A stretch of DNA of 64,000 nucleotides from Phycisphaerales bacterium (GTDB lineage Bacteria; Planctomycetota; Phycisphaerae; Phycisphaerales; UBA1924). The first letter of the stretch is position 1. Each line of letters begins with the position of its first letter. A program made the position numbers and the translations under genes. The stretch is from the NCBI GenBank assembly GCA_029260515.1, contig JAJDDC010000063.1, positions 62,001 through 126,000 on the forward strand, given 5' to 3'. The notes under the pieces were generated by a model. It was not told the DNA's origin, made no database searches, and saw nothing but the letters and a program-made list of their open reading frames with translations. This document shows, piece after piece, positions 34,623 to 42,838 of this stretch.

Positions 34623-35600
34623 TCAGAACGTGAAGCCGAGCGAGACGCCGACGTACGGCGAGGGCTGGGCCTCGTCGGACGAGATGTGCCCGCCGCCCGC
34701 GGTCATCAGCTCGATGTCGTGGAAGACGACGAAGCCCCCGGTGAGCGTCAACTCGACGTGCTCGCTGGGCTCGTAGACCGCGCGGCCCGCGACGAGCACG
34801 CGCTGCACATCCGCGAGCCCATGGGCGACAGGCCCGGTTTTATCGAGGCGGAATCGCTGCGAGTAGACGCCGGCGCCCAGGCCGACGTTCCACGCATCGC
34901 TCAGCTGGTAGGAGAGGACGTAGAGCACCGAGTCGGGCTGCGTCTCGGACGCGAAGCGCCAGCGCTCGTCTATCTGCCACTCGACGATCGGGATCGGGAT
35001 CGCGATCACCCCGTCCTCGAGCCGGGTCGAGACATAGAGCGTCAGCCCGACCGAGAGCGAGTCGCTGAACGAATACCGGAAGCCGGCGATCCCGGAATAG
35101 GTGAGTGTGTCGCCGAAGTCCGCGCCGCTCTCGCCGGCGGATTGGATGTTGGCGCCCACGACGAGCCCCCAGTGCTCGTCGAGCTGCCTGACGTAGATGG
35201 CGCCGAGGCTGCCGACCGCGAGGTCGGAGAAGGGCGAGGCGGTCCCGGCGATGAGCCCCGTCGCGCCGTCGAAGTCGTACGACCAGTACTCGCCGCCGAT
35301 CGAGAGCGTGATCTTGGAGACCTTGTCGATGGCGTACGCCGCGGACGCGCGGGCGCCTGCGAACGCGACCGAGAGATCGCCCGGCCCCCGGTCCAGGTCG
35401 CCCGCGAAGATGTACCCGCCCGTCACGTCGAGCGAGAGCGTCCACCGCGACGCGGGCGCGATGGCGGCCTCGGCGTCCGATGCGCCCGCGGATCGCGACG
35501 CGGGCGGCGGGTCGTCCTGCGCCGAGGCCCAGGGGACAGCCAGCGCGAGGGCCGCGAGCCCGAAGGTGGGGAGGACGTTCCGTCGCCGTGTCTGCCGCAT
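34623..35600 (-). CDS. Predicted outer-membrane beta-barrel protein
   Basis: A 325-residue protein, start at 35600 with GGAG at 6-base spacing. A signal peptide ends near PWASAQ (residue 28). The rest alternates hydrophobic and polar residues in short strands (SLDVTGGYIFAGDL, SITLSIGGEYWSYDF-like stretches) and ends in SLGFTF, the C-terminal Phe signature for BamA-dependent outer-membrane proteins. Family membership is not certain. It lies alone, convergent with the cyclophilin gene and upstream of tRNA-Ala. Confidence 0.75.
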   Translation of the reverse strand: MRQTRRRNVLPTFGLAALALAVPWASAQDDPPPASRSAGASDAEAAIAPASRWTLSLDVTGGYIFAGDLDRGPGDLSVAFAGARASAAYAIDKVSKITLSIGGEYWSYDFDGATGLIAGTASPFSDLAVGSLGAIYVRQLDEHWGLVVGANIQSAGESGADFGDTLTYSGIAGFRYSFSDSLSVGLTLYVSTRLEDGVIAIPIPIVEWQIDERWRFASETQPDSVLYVLSYQLSDAWNVGLGAGVYSQRFRLDKTGPVAHGLADVQRVLVAGRAVYEPSEHVELTLTGGFVVFHDIELMTAGGGHISSDEAQPSPYVGVSLGFTF

Positions 35601-35694
35601 CGCGCGCTCCGTGCGTGGGGTGGGTGCGATGGTACCGTCGTGGGGCGCCCGGCGCACGGCTAGACTCGGGGGCCGCCCGTCGGGCGGCGCGACC

Positions 35695-35767
35695 GGGGCG
35701 GTAACTCAACTGGTAGAGTGCCAGCTTTGCAAGCTGGAAGTTCGGGGTTCGAGTCCCCGTCGCTCCA
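35695..35767 (+). tRNA. tRNA-Ala (anticodon UGC)
   Basis: The cloverleaf is complete. The acceptor stem GGGGCGG pairs with TCGCTCC and includes the G3:U70 wobble that defines alanine tRNA. The D-arm is ACTC/GAGT, and the anticodon stem CCAGC/GCTGG carries the loop TTTGCAA (anticodon TGC). A 5-base variable loop and the T-arm CGGGG-TTCGAGT-CCCCG follow. The discriminator base is A. CCA is not encoded (TTG follows), so it must be added after transcription. Confidence 0.97.
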
Positions 35768-35846
35768 TTGCACGGGAGGGAGGCCAGCCGGGGAACCGCG
35801 CCGCCCCGCCGTGCGCACACACTACCGAGAGATGGACAAAAGGCCC

Positions 35847-35876
35847 TTGGGGACCCTCGGGGGGGGCCTGTATAGT
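35847..35876 (+). promoter_or_regulatory. Candidate sigma-70 promoter for the BNR-repeat gene
   Basis: TTGGGG (35847-35852), an 18-base spacer and TATAGT (35871-35876), about 40 bases before the start at 35916. The -10 box matches the consensus at 5 of 6 positions; the -35 box is weak. Confidence 0.45.
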
Positions 35877-35915
35877 GCCCGGGGGCTCGTCAGCAACATT
35901 CAGAGGGATCACGTC

Positions 35916-38666
35916 ATGCGTGCACTGTGCTCGGTCGGTCTCGGTTGTCTCGCTCTGTTCATCGTGTTTGCGCTGACCGCGTGCTCGGCGCCCACCGCCG
36001 ACGAGGGCATGTTCGTCGCCGTCCCGGCGCACGCCCCGGCCGACGCCCGGTCCGCCGCGACACTCGCCAAGATCGAGGCCAAGCAGGACCGCCTGCGCAA
36101 GCACGGCCCGAAGCGAGCCGACGCGCCACAGGAGGCGATGGACTTTTTCCTCGCCCAGCGTCTCGCCCCGGGCATGACCGAGTACCCCATCGACGATGTC
36201 CAGGCCGCCATGCACTGGGCACGCCAGCGCGAGCGAGATCTACGCGAGCAGCGCGGCGTGCTCCCCGGCGGGATCGGCCTCTGGGAAGAGCTCGGCCCCG
36301 GGAACGTCGGCGGTCGCACACGCGCGATCCTCATTAACCCTGTCGCCCCCAACGTCATGTACGCCGCGGGCGTCGGGGGCGGGGTGTTCAAGACCATCAA
36401 CGCGGGCCTGAGCTGGTCGCCGACCTCCGACGACCTGCTCAACATCGCCGTCTGCTCGATGATCATGGACCCGACCGATCCCAACACGATCTACGCCGGC
36501 ACGGGCGAGGGCTTCTTTAATGGCGACGGCATCCGCGGCCTGGGCATCTTCAAGACCACCGACGGCGGGGCGAACTGGACGCAGTTGGCCGGCACCGTCG
36601 AGCCCGCAGTACCCTTCGGCGCGTTCTTCCGGTGCAACAAGCTCGCGGTGAGCCCCAACGACTCCGACCGTATCTACGCCGCGACACGCACCGCAGTCTG
36701 GACATCGCCCGACGCGGGCGCGACGTGGACCGCCCTGTTCGACAACCCCGACATCACCGACCTGCCGCCCGGGATCCCCGAGGCCATCGGCTCGTCCGCG
36801 GGCTTCACCGACATCGAGGTCCGCCAGGACACGCCGATGGGTGAGCCGGACGTCCTCTTCGTCTGCTCGGGAAGCTTCACCGCCTCGGGCGCCTACCGCT
36901 CCGAGGACGGCGGTGCGTCGTGGGAACAACTCGGCTCCAACGCCGACCTCATCCGCGACGACCAGGGACGCATGACCATCGACATCGCCCCCTCGAACAA
37001 CGACATCATCTACATCGCGATGGCGAACAACGGCGGCTCGGGCTCGTTCGGCCAGTTCGTCGAGATCTACCGCTCCACCGACGGCGGCGATACGTGGTCG
37101 CCCCGCGTTGACTTCGGCGCGGAGATCTCCGCGTTCCTCTTCTCGAACATCGTCTTCGGCGCCGGCTGCTTCGGCAACAGCCAGTTCGCCCAGGGCTGGT
37201 ACGACAACATCATCAAGGTCGATCCCTCCGACCCCGACGTCGTCTGGGTCGGCGGCGTGGACCTGTTCCGCTCCGACGACGGCGCCCAGACCTTCGGCAT
37301 CGCCTCGTACTGGTGGCTCGACAACACCTTCGAAGCGTTTGTCCACGCCGATCAGCACGAGCTCGTCTTCCACCCCGACTACGACGGTGTCACAAACACG
37401 ACACTCTTCTCCGGCTCCGACGGCGGCGTCTACCGCACCGACAACGCCCTCGCCCCCACGTCGCTCGAGGACTGCCCCTTCGACGACAACTTCGACATCG
37501 ACTTCGACGCGCTCCCCGACATCGTCTGGCAGACACTCAACAACGGCTACGGCGTCACCCAGTTCTACCACGGCGCCGTCGCCTCCGAGGCCGACACCTA
37601 CATCGCCGGCGCCCAGGACAACGGCACCAACCGCGTGACCTCCGCCGGCGCCCTCAACTCATGGACCGAGATATTCGGCGGCGACGGCGGCTACGTCGCC
37701 ATCGACCCCACCAACCCCGACAACATGTGGTGCGAGACCCAGGGGTTTCCCACGATGAGGCGCTCGACCGACGGCGGAAACTCTTGGGACGACGCCAACG
37801 CCGGCATCACCGACGGCGGCGGCATGTTCATCAACCCATTCGCCATCGACAAAAGCATGCCCAGCGTTCTGTGGACCGGGGGTCAACGTCCCTGGCGCAC
37901 CATGAACGGCGCGGTCTCGTGGGTCCCCGCCGGACCAAACTTTGACGGCCCGAGCAACCAGTCCGCCATCGCCGTCGCCCCCTCCGACTCGAACATCGTC
38001 TACTACGCCTTCTCGGATGGCTATGTCGCCCGCTCCGCCAACGCTCTCGACGCGGACCCCGACTGGGAAGTCTTCGACGAGAACAACGGCCTTCCCGCCG
38101 AGGCCGCCTTCCTCTCTTCCATCGCCGTCGATCCGTCCGACCCCAACACCGCCTACGTCACCAGCTCGACCTTCGGCGCCGCCCACGTCTACAAGACCAC
38201 CGACGCCGGACAGAACTGGAACCCCATCGACGGCGACGTCGCGATCGCGGGCATCCCCGAGGTCCCCGCTCACTGGATCGCCGTCCGCCCCTGTGACTCG
38301 GGCCAGCTCTACGTCGGCACCGAGGTCGGCGTCTTCGCCTCCGACGACGCGGGCGCGAGCTGGGCGCCCGCGAACCTCGGCATGGCCAACACCGTCGTCG
38401 AGTCGCTCGACTTCCGCGACGACGACACCCTTGTCGCCTTCACCCACGGGCGCGGCGCGTTCCTGGCCGAGCTGGATCCGTGCGAGACGTCAACCTGCGG
38501 CATCGACTACAACGGTGACACCAAGATCGACATGGACGACATCCTCGAGTTCATCCAGCTGTTCGTCCAGATGCACCCGAGCGCAGATCTCGCGGTCCCC
38601 TTCGGCGTCTGGGACTACTCCGACATCCTCGCGTTCATGGTCATCTTCGCCGCCGGGTGTCCCTGA
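35916..38666 (+). CDS. BNR/sortilin-type beta-propeller lipoprotein with dockerin-like tail
   Basis: A 916-residue secreted protein. The signal peptide ends in LTAC, a lipobox. From residue 125 on it is built of repeated BNR/Asp-box units of the sialidase/sortilin (VPS10) type, e.g. GLGIFKTTDGGANWTQL, YRSEDGGASWEQLGS, YRSTDGGDTWSPR, VYKTTDAGQNWNPI, each linked to xxDPTDPNTIY strands; at least ten are visible, enough for one or two propellers. The C-terminus (858-916) holds DYNGDTKIDMDD, a perfect EF-hand/dockerin Ca loop, then a DYSDILAFMVIFAAGCP ending. The tail probably serves sorting or docking at the cell surface. The target is unknown. Confidence 0.88.
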   Translation: MRALCSVGLGCLALFIVFALTACSAPTADEGMFVAVPAHAPADARSAATLAKIEAKQDRLRKHGPKRADAPQEAMDFFLAQRLAPGMTEYPIDDVQAAMHWARQRERDLREQRGVLPGGIGLWEELGPGNVGGRTRAILINPVAPNVMYAAGVGGGVFKTINAGLSWSPTSDDLLNIAVCSMIMDPTDPNTIYAGTGEGFFNGDGIRGLGIFKTTDGGANWTQLAGTVEPAVPFGAFFRCNKLAVSPNDSDRIYAATRTAVWTSPDAGATWTALFDNPDITDLPPGIPEAIGSSAGFTDIEVRQDTPMGEPDVLFVCSGSFTASGAYRSEDGGASWEQLGSNADLIRDDQGRMTIDIAPSNNDIIYIAMANNGGSGSFGQFVEIYRSTDGGDTWSPRVDFGAEISAFLFSNIVFGAGCFGNSQFAQGWYDNIIKVDPSDPDVVWVGGVDLFRSDDGAQTFGIASYWWLDNTFEAFVHADQHELVFHPDYDGVTNTTLFSGSDGGVYRTDNALAPTSLEDCPFDDNFDIDFDALPDIVWQTLNNGYGVTQFYHGAVASEADTYIAGAQDNGTNRVTSAGALNSWTEIFGGDGGYVAIDPTNPDNMWCETQGFPTMRRSTDGGNSWDDANAGITDGGGMFINPFAIDKSMPSVLWTGGQRPWRTMNGAVSWVPAGPNFDGPSNQSAIAVAPSDSNIVYYAFSDGYVARSANALDADPDWEVFDENNGLPAEAAFLSSIAVDPSDPNTAYVTSSTFGAAHVYKTTDAGQNWNPIDGDVAIAGIPEVPAHWIAVRPCDSGQLYVGTEVGVFASDDAGASWAPANLGMANTVVESLDFRDDDTLVAFTHGRGAFLAELDPCETSTCGIDYNGDTKIDMDDILEFIQLFVQMHPSADLAVPFGVWDYSDILAFMVIFAAGCP

Positions 38667-38682
38667 GCGGGGCGGCGATGCG

Positions 38683-38967
38683 TCAGCGTTGGTCCGCGCC
38701 GGCGTGCGCAGGCTCAGCGGCGTTTGCAGACGCCGCGGTGGCGTGCTGCGCCCTGGTATCATGGCCGCGGTGCTTTATCTCGCGAGCGTCCGCGATCAAC
38801 GCGATCGCCAGCTTCTCGATCTTGTCAAGAACGGGCTTGAACTCGTCCGAATCCACGATCGCCCAGACGTGATCATCAGGCGTATCACCGCCCGCCTCGC
38901 ATCGTTCGATGGCGTCGATCATCTTCCGATGCGCCCCGCGGACGAGTCGTGTTTTCTCTCGGCTCAT
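38683..38967 (-). CDS. Small hypothetical protein
   Basis: A 94-residue frame beginning MSREKTRLVRGAHRKMIDAI. It is helical and charged up to about residue 70, then Ala/His-rich. The central part (VWAIVDSDEFKPVLDKIEKL) looks like a real amphipathic protein and not a GC shadow. No good ribosome site precedes the ATG, and no family is recognised. It could instead begin further upstream in the same open frame. Confidence 0.45.
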   Translation of the reverse strand: MSREKTRLVRGAHRKMIDAIERCEAGGDTPDDHVWAIVDSDEFKPVLDKIEKLAIALIADAREIKHRGHDTRAQHATAASANAAEPAHAGADQR

Positions 38968-39283
38968 GGGGGAGAGGATAGCGGCGGTCCACGCCAGAGA
39001 CACATCGTAGATTCGCGAGAAAACCGCGAGCAGACCGGAGGCGCTCCGCCTCTCGCGACCCCCGCTCACCCGCTCCCCTCCGCCCAACGAGCGTGCGGCC
39101 TCGTGCATCGGATGTCTCCACAGTGGCTTGCGCCGCCGGGCGCCGGCGTCCGCCGATCGCCCGTGGCCAGGGCTGGCCGAGGCTCCGCCCCGAGACAGGT
39201 ACAAGTGTCGGAAAGCCCAGGCCCGGCTCTCCTCAATTTCTCTCGGGGCAAGGTTTTGTCCGCCTCGGGGCGGCGTCGCGGGC
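38968..39283. other. Intergenic stretch, nothing recognised
   Basis: 316 bases between two minus-strand hypothetical genes. I see no gene, RNA or clear terminator here. Confidence 0.4.
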
Positions 39284-40075
39284 CTAGAGGACGTCCTTGA
39301 GCAGGGGGTCGGCATTGATCCTGTAGCCGATCTTTTGGGCAAGGCGACGCTCTTCGTCCGGCGTGGCCGCACGGCTGTAAAGGCTCAGATAGACCTTGCG
39401 GGCGGCGTCTCGGTTGTCTTTGGCGGTGTTCTGCAGGCGGAACTGGATACCGAGCCGGACATCCTTATCCAGTCGCGCGAGTCGACCAGAGAGGAGTTCA
39501 ATCTCGCTCTCCCTGATCTGGGCTCGTGTCGGGACCGGCGCAAAAATCCCGTCCGCACTCGGCAAAGACGCACCGTGCTGATCGAGCGTTGCGTGTTTCC
39601 GTTCGTTCCGGCGGTCGAACTCAGTTCGGCACAGTATCGTGGCGCACGTGGCCTTCCATGTTCCTTCGTTGAGTTCGCGGTCGGGGTAACTTAGCAGCGC
39701 CTTGCTGATCGCGTTTTCTGCGCTTTCCTCACGGAGGCTCTGGGGCACGCCGATGTTCCTTGCAACGGCGCACAGATACCGCTGCAAGTCCGCGTACCAA
39801 GCCTCTGCGTGCGGATGCTCCGATGCTGGGTCAATCGCGTCTTTGAGCTGGAATTCCCCGGTGATTGTCGTGAAGGTGTTGCCGCTCTCGGTCGGCGTGC
39901 CGCTCCCGTCATCAGCTCCGCCATGGGCATTGTGCTCGGAGCGGTCGTCGAGAGGGGTCTTGTCGTTCGTGCCGGGCTCGTTGGGGTGACGTTGACCGAG
40001 ATCAGTGCTGGCGGGTTGAGGGCCGCGTGCGGAGACTTCTCTCCTGGCATCGTCGCTCGAGGATGATGGCGCCAT
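39284..40075 (-). CDS. Hypothetical protein with weak similarity to sigma-70 region 2
   Basis: A 263-residue protein; the start at 40075 is supported by CAGGGAG 7 bases upstream. The first 75 residues are disordered (Ser/Asp/Asn/Gly). A helical part follows with YLCAVARNIGVPQSLREES and ILCRTEFDRRNERKHATLD, which recalls the regions 2.2-2.4 of ECF-like sigma factors, but no region 4 helix-turn-helix is visible. The C-terminus is helical and charged. G+C is lower than in neighbours (38 of 60 bases in each of 39361-39420 and 39721-39780), so recent transfer is possible. The sigma link is only a guess. Confidence 0.6.
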   Translation of the reverse strand: MAPSSSSDDARREVSARGPQPASTDLGQRHPNEPGTNDKTPLDDRSEHNAHGGADDGSGTPTESGNTFTTITGEFQLKDAIDPASEHPHAEAWYADLQRYLCAVARNIGVPQSLREESAENAISKALLSYPDRELNEGTWKATCATILCRTEFDRRNERKHATLDQHGASLPSADGIFAPVPTRAQIRESEIELLSGRLARLDKDVRLGIQFRLQNTAKDNRDAARKVYLSLYSRAATPDEERRLAQKIGYRINADPLLKDVL

Positions 40076-40175
40076 GAGCGTCTCCCTGATCGAACGGGAC
40101 CGGACATCGCTCGTGCCGCGCGTGCCCCCCCTCCCGGGTTCGCGGGGCGAAGCTTACAGATATCGAGGCGTGAAG

Positions 40176-40207
40176 TGCAACCAGGCCCGTTGCCGGGCCT
40201 GGTTGCA
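40176..40207. terminator. Long perfect hairpin downstream of the His-rich gene
   Basis: A 14-bp perfect stem, TGCAACCAGGCCCG/CGGGCCTGGTTGCA with a TTGC loop. It lies 18 bases past the stop of the minus-strand gene ending at 40225. Neither strand has a T-tract, so it may be a factor-dependent terminator, an RNA-stabilising element or a trace of a small repeat. Confidence 0.5.
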
Positions 40208-40224
40208 TCGGGGACAAGCCCCGC

Positions 40225-41265
40225 TCAGGTATGGGGATGCGCGCCGTGATCGTCCACGTGACGACCGTTCAGCTGCGCTGTCGAGGTGAGGGGATGCCGC
40301 GATCCCGCGTGATCCTCGTGATCGCGATTAGGGCGATCGTGATCCGCTCCAGGCGATCCCGCTCGGGTCCCTCCGGGAGCGTGTCCACCACTCGCCATGC
40401 GCCCGTCTCGCCCTTCGTGTCCAGCGCGTCCACCATCGCCGTCCATGCGACCTGAAACGCCGAGTCCGGCGCCGGCTCGTCCTCCGGCGGCGTCGAAGCC
40501 GTCGGTTGAGATCGGGACCCGCCCGTCTCCAGGATGAGGGGGAAGCTGGTCGTGGTTCACGCGGTCAGGAGAGGAGTTCGTGTGCCGAGCCGCCGGCTCG
40601 AAGACCGGCCCGAGCCGCCCGCCGGTCCGTGCCGGCGACCCGTTGACGTGCTGATCGCCGTGCGGGGCGACGATCGCGTCGGGGTCGTCGTGCCCCCCGC
40701 CCGCAGGCCCGCGCTCGGGCCGGGTATCGCCGCCCCGGTGCTGAGGGTAGTGCGGGGCCCTCCCCATCGGGGTGGGCTCGCTGAACGGGTAGGGCATGTC
40801 CCAGTCTGGGCCGACGCCGAGGGCGTGGCCGATGATCGGCGCCGCCGAGGCGCCATGCCAGGGCACGGGCGCCGAGGTGTGCGCCGGCGCGTACACCGGG
40901 TTGTGCCAGGCGTCGTGGGCCGGCGAGAGCCAGCCTGCGTGAGGATACGACTGCATGTGCGGCGGCGCGGGCGTGTGCGTGGAGTACACGGGCGGGTGAC
41001 CGTGCCATGCCGGCGCGCCGAAACCGGCGAACCCCGTGCCGCCGACCGCCCAGGGTGCCGGGGCGTACCCCATCGAGTGCGCGTGCATGGCCCAGCAGCC
41101 GTGCACGAGAGCGGCGAACATCTCGTGCGCCACTGCCTGGCCGTGGCTCATCGCAAGCTGGAGCGGCGAGGGCGCGGCGCACGGCGTGTGCCCGTACGAC
41201 GGGTGCGCGAAACTCCAGGGATCGGCGTGCGCAGACGGATAGCTTGCCCAAGACTTGAGACACAT
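40225..41265 (-). CDS. Low-complexity His/Pro/Gly-rich protein of unknown function
   Basis: A 346-residue frame; the start at 41265 is fixed by AGGAGGTTGATT before the ATG. The first 130 residues are rich in His, Ala, Pro, Trp and Tyr, with short hydrophobic helices (QAVAHEMFAALVHGCWAMHA). The remainder is Gly/Asp/Arg/His/Pro-rich and looks disordered, with many HGxx and DHxx clusters near the end. There is no signal peptide and no recognised family. The good ribosome site argues that it is expressed. His clustering would suit metal binding, but that is speculation. Confidence 0.55.
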   Translation of the reverse strand: MCLKSWASYPSAHADPWSFAHPSYGHTPCAAPSPLQLAMSHGQAVAHEMFAALVHGCWAMHAHSMGYAPAPWAVGGTGFAGFGAPAWHGHPPVYSTHTPAPPHMQSYPHAGWLSPAHDAWHNPVYAPAHTSAPVPWHGASAAPIIGHALGVGPDWDMPYPFSEPTPMGRAPHYPQHRGGDTRPERGPAGGGHDDPDAIVAPHGDQHVNGSPARTGGRLGPVFEPAARHTNSSPDRVNHDQLPPHPGDGRVPISTDGFDAAGGRAGAGLGVSGRMDGDGGRAGHEGRDGRMASGGHAPGGTRAGSPGADHDRPNRDHEDHAGSRHPLTSTAQLNGRHVDDHGAHPHT

Positions 41266-41568
41266 AATCAACCTCCTGTTCGATGTCGAAACGCTTGTCG
41301 CGTGCCGCCGCAACATCACGGCGCTCGCTCACCTACTCAAACGCATCGCGCGTGTCGGAATCGGAAAGCATGCCTTGTTTTTTTGATGCCGCTCTTGTTG
41401 GCGTCGTGTTCGGGGCCGTGCCGGGCCGGGGTAGAAATTTCTCGCGGCTCGTTCCGAACCGGGCCCGCGCCGTGCGTTTGAGACAGTGAAAGCGGCCCGC
41501 CGCGGCGCGGGCGCAACGGACGAGGAGGACAGCGTTACACCCGCTCAGGCAACCAGCGAGGTTCCGCC
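41266..41568. other. Intergenic stretch, possible promoters only
   Basis: About 300 bases between the His-rich gene (minus) and a small plus-strand frame at 41569. It contains a T7 run (41379-41385) and no convincing gene. A 68-codon frame at 41283 lacks a ribosome site. Confidence 0.4.
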
Positions 41569-41832
41569 ATGATCCACCTTGTCGTCTATGCCGTGCTCTG
41601 CCTCATTCATCTCTGCGAGTCGATCTTCGGCCCGCACAGCATGCCGTACAGCGTGCTGATCGCCGGCGCGTACGGCATCAACGCCGTCTCGTACCGCCCG
41701 ACACGGGTTCCCGAGGGCGAGCAGGACGTCGCCACGGAGGGGTCTCGTGCCCCTGTCAATGGCATGGGTGCTCATCAGGCGCCCGGGGTACAGCGCGGCG
41801 AGAACGCGTTGCAGACGGGGCAGGGCGACTAG
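41569..41832 (+). CDS. Possible small membrane protein
   Basis: An 87-residue frame starting MIHLVVYAVLCLIHLCESIF, with GAGG upstream. The first 45 residues could form one or two membrane helices; the rest is polar and low-complexity. It ends in a 4-base convergent overlap with the SixA gene. No family is recognised. Confidence 0.4.
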   Translation: MIHLVVYAVLCLIHLCESIFGPHSMPYSVLIAGAYGINAVSYRPTRVPEGEQDVATEGSRAPVNGMGAHQAPGVQRGENALQTGQGD

Positions 41833-42302
41833 TCGTCCAGTCGGAGCGAGTCGAAAAGCGCGCCCCGCGCCCCGGGCGACGACGCGTCGAGCTCGAAGAC
41901 GAAAGCCTCGCCCGTCCGCACGCGGATTGGCGGCGCCGTCGGCCCGGTGAGCAGTACGCCGCACAGGTGCTCGAGCTGCGGGTTGTGCCCGACCAGGCAC
42001 AGGCCCTCGACGCCCGCGTGCTCGCCGATCAGCGCCAGCACGCCCGACACCGCCTCGCCCACGCGCAGGCGATCGTCGGTGACGAACCGCGCGCCCAGAG
42101 CGCCGGCGATCCGCTCGCCCGTGTCGAACGCACGCACGTACGGGCTCGCGACGACGAGGGTGGGGGGGCGGTCCATCCCCTCCAGCCGCAGCCCGATGTA
42201 GTCCGCCTGGCGGACGCCCCGTTCGCGCAAGGGGCGGTCCTGGTCGCGCCCCGTGGGAGATCCGGGCTCCGCCTTGCCGTGCCGGACGACGCACAGGCGC
42301 AT
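41829..42302 (-). CDS. sixA: SixA-like phosphohistidine phosphatase
   Basis: A 157-residue protein of the histidine phosphatase (RHG) superfamily. The RHG motif is at residues 7-9 (CVVRHGKAE), VVASPYVRAFDT is the second Arg region, and LVGHNPQLEHL holds the second catalytic His. SixA removes phosphate from histidine in phosphotransfer proteins such as HPt domains or PTS NPr. The gene starts one base after the crcB stop, so the two form an operon. Confidence 0.88.
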   Translation of the reverse strand: MRLCVVRHGKAEPGSPTGRDQDRPLRERGVRQADYIGLRLEGMDRPPTLVVASPYVRAFDTGERIAGALGARFVTDDRLRVGEAVSGVLALIGEHAGVEGLCLVGHNPQLEHLCGVLLTGPTAPPIRVRTGEAFVFELDASSPGARGALFDSLRLDD

Positions 42303-42303
42303 C

Positions 42304-42738
42304 TCAGGCCTCCCCCGCGGGGTCGGTCGCTACCTCGGCGGCTGTCGCGGGAACGACGCGGTCCCCGATCGAGTACCCGAGCCAGACCGCGCCGAGCCCG
42401 AGCCCGCAGCTGAGCGTGACGTACGCGATCGCGCGGAGCATCTGCCCCTTCTCGAGCAGGCCGAACAACTCGAATCCGAACGTCGAGAACGTCGTGAACC
42501 CGCCGAGAAGCCCGACGAGGATCGCCAGGCGCCACGCCTCCGGCACGCCAGCCGACCGGGTCAGCACGGGCGTGAGCAGCCCGATCAGGAAACACCCCAC
42601 GACATTCACGTTGATCGTCCAGACGTGGATCGTCTCGGCGAAACTCCCCGCCGTCAGCTCGCGCGTCCAGTGGTTGACACCGAACCGGGCCAGCGTCCCG
42701 ATCCCGCCGGCGACGAACAAGAGCACGAGCCTGGTCAT
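42304..42738 (-). CDS. crcB: CrcB/FluC fluoride ion channel
   Basis: A 144-residue membrane protein with four helices, the usual size for one half of the Fluc dimer. Family residues include GGIGTLARFGVN near the N-terminus, TINVNVVGCFLIGLL with the pore Asn, and LLGGFTTFSTFGFE, whose Phe and Thr/Ser residues line the fluoride path. Fluc exports fluoride to protect enolase and pyrophosphatase. I found no fluoride riboswitch in the 100 bases upstream. Confidence 0.93.
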   Translation of the reverse strand: MTRLVLLFVAGGIGTLARFGVNHWTRELTAGSFAETIHVWTINVNVVGCFLIGLLTPVLTRSAGVPEAWRLAILVGLLGGFTTFSTFGFELFGLLEKGQMLRAIAYVTLSCGLGLGAVWLGYSIGDRVVPATAAEVATDPAGEA

Positions 42739-42838
42739 CGCACGAGTGTACCGGGCGCCGCCCGCCCTCATCGACCGCCCGACCTGGGCCGGCCGCATCC
42801 GGGTCCAGACCTAGGATGGCGCCCGAGGCGCCTCCCGC

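Noticed and set aside
38968..39372. Longer start for the small protein at 38683-38967
   Set aside because: The extra 135 residues are low-complexity Arg/Ser/Pro-rich, the upstream starts lack ribosome sites, and the frame would run into the end of the 39284 gene.
41283..41489. A 68-codon plus-strand frame
   Set aside because: No ribosome site, no recognisable protein features, and it overlaps the probable promoter of the His-rich gene.
42739..42838. Possible fluoride riboswitch before crcB
   Set aside because: The conserved crcB-motif sequence blocks are absent in the 100-base region.
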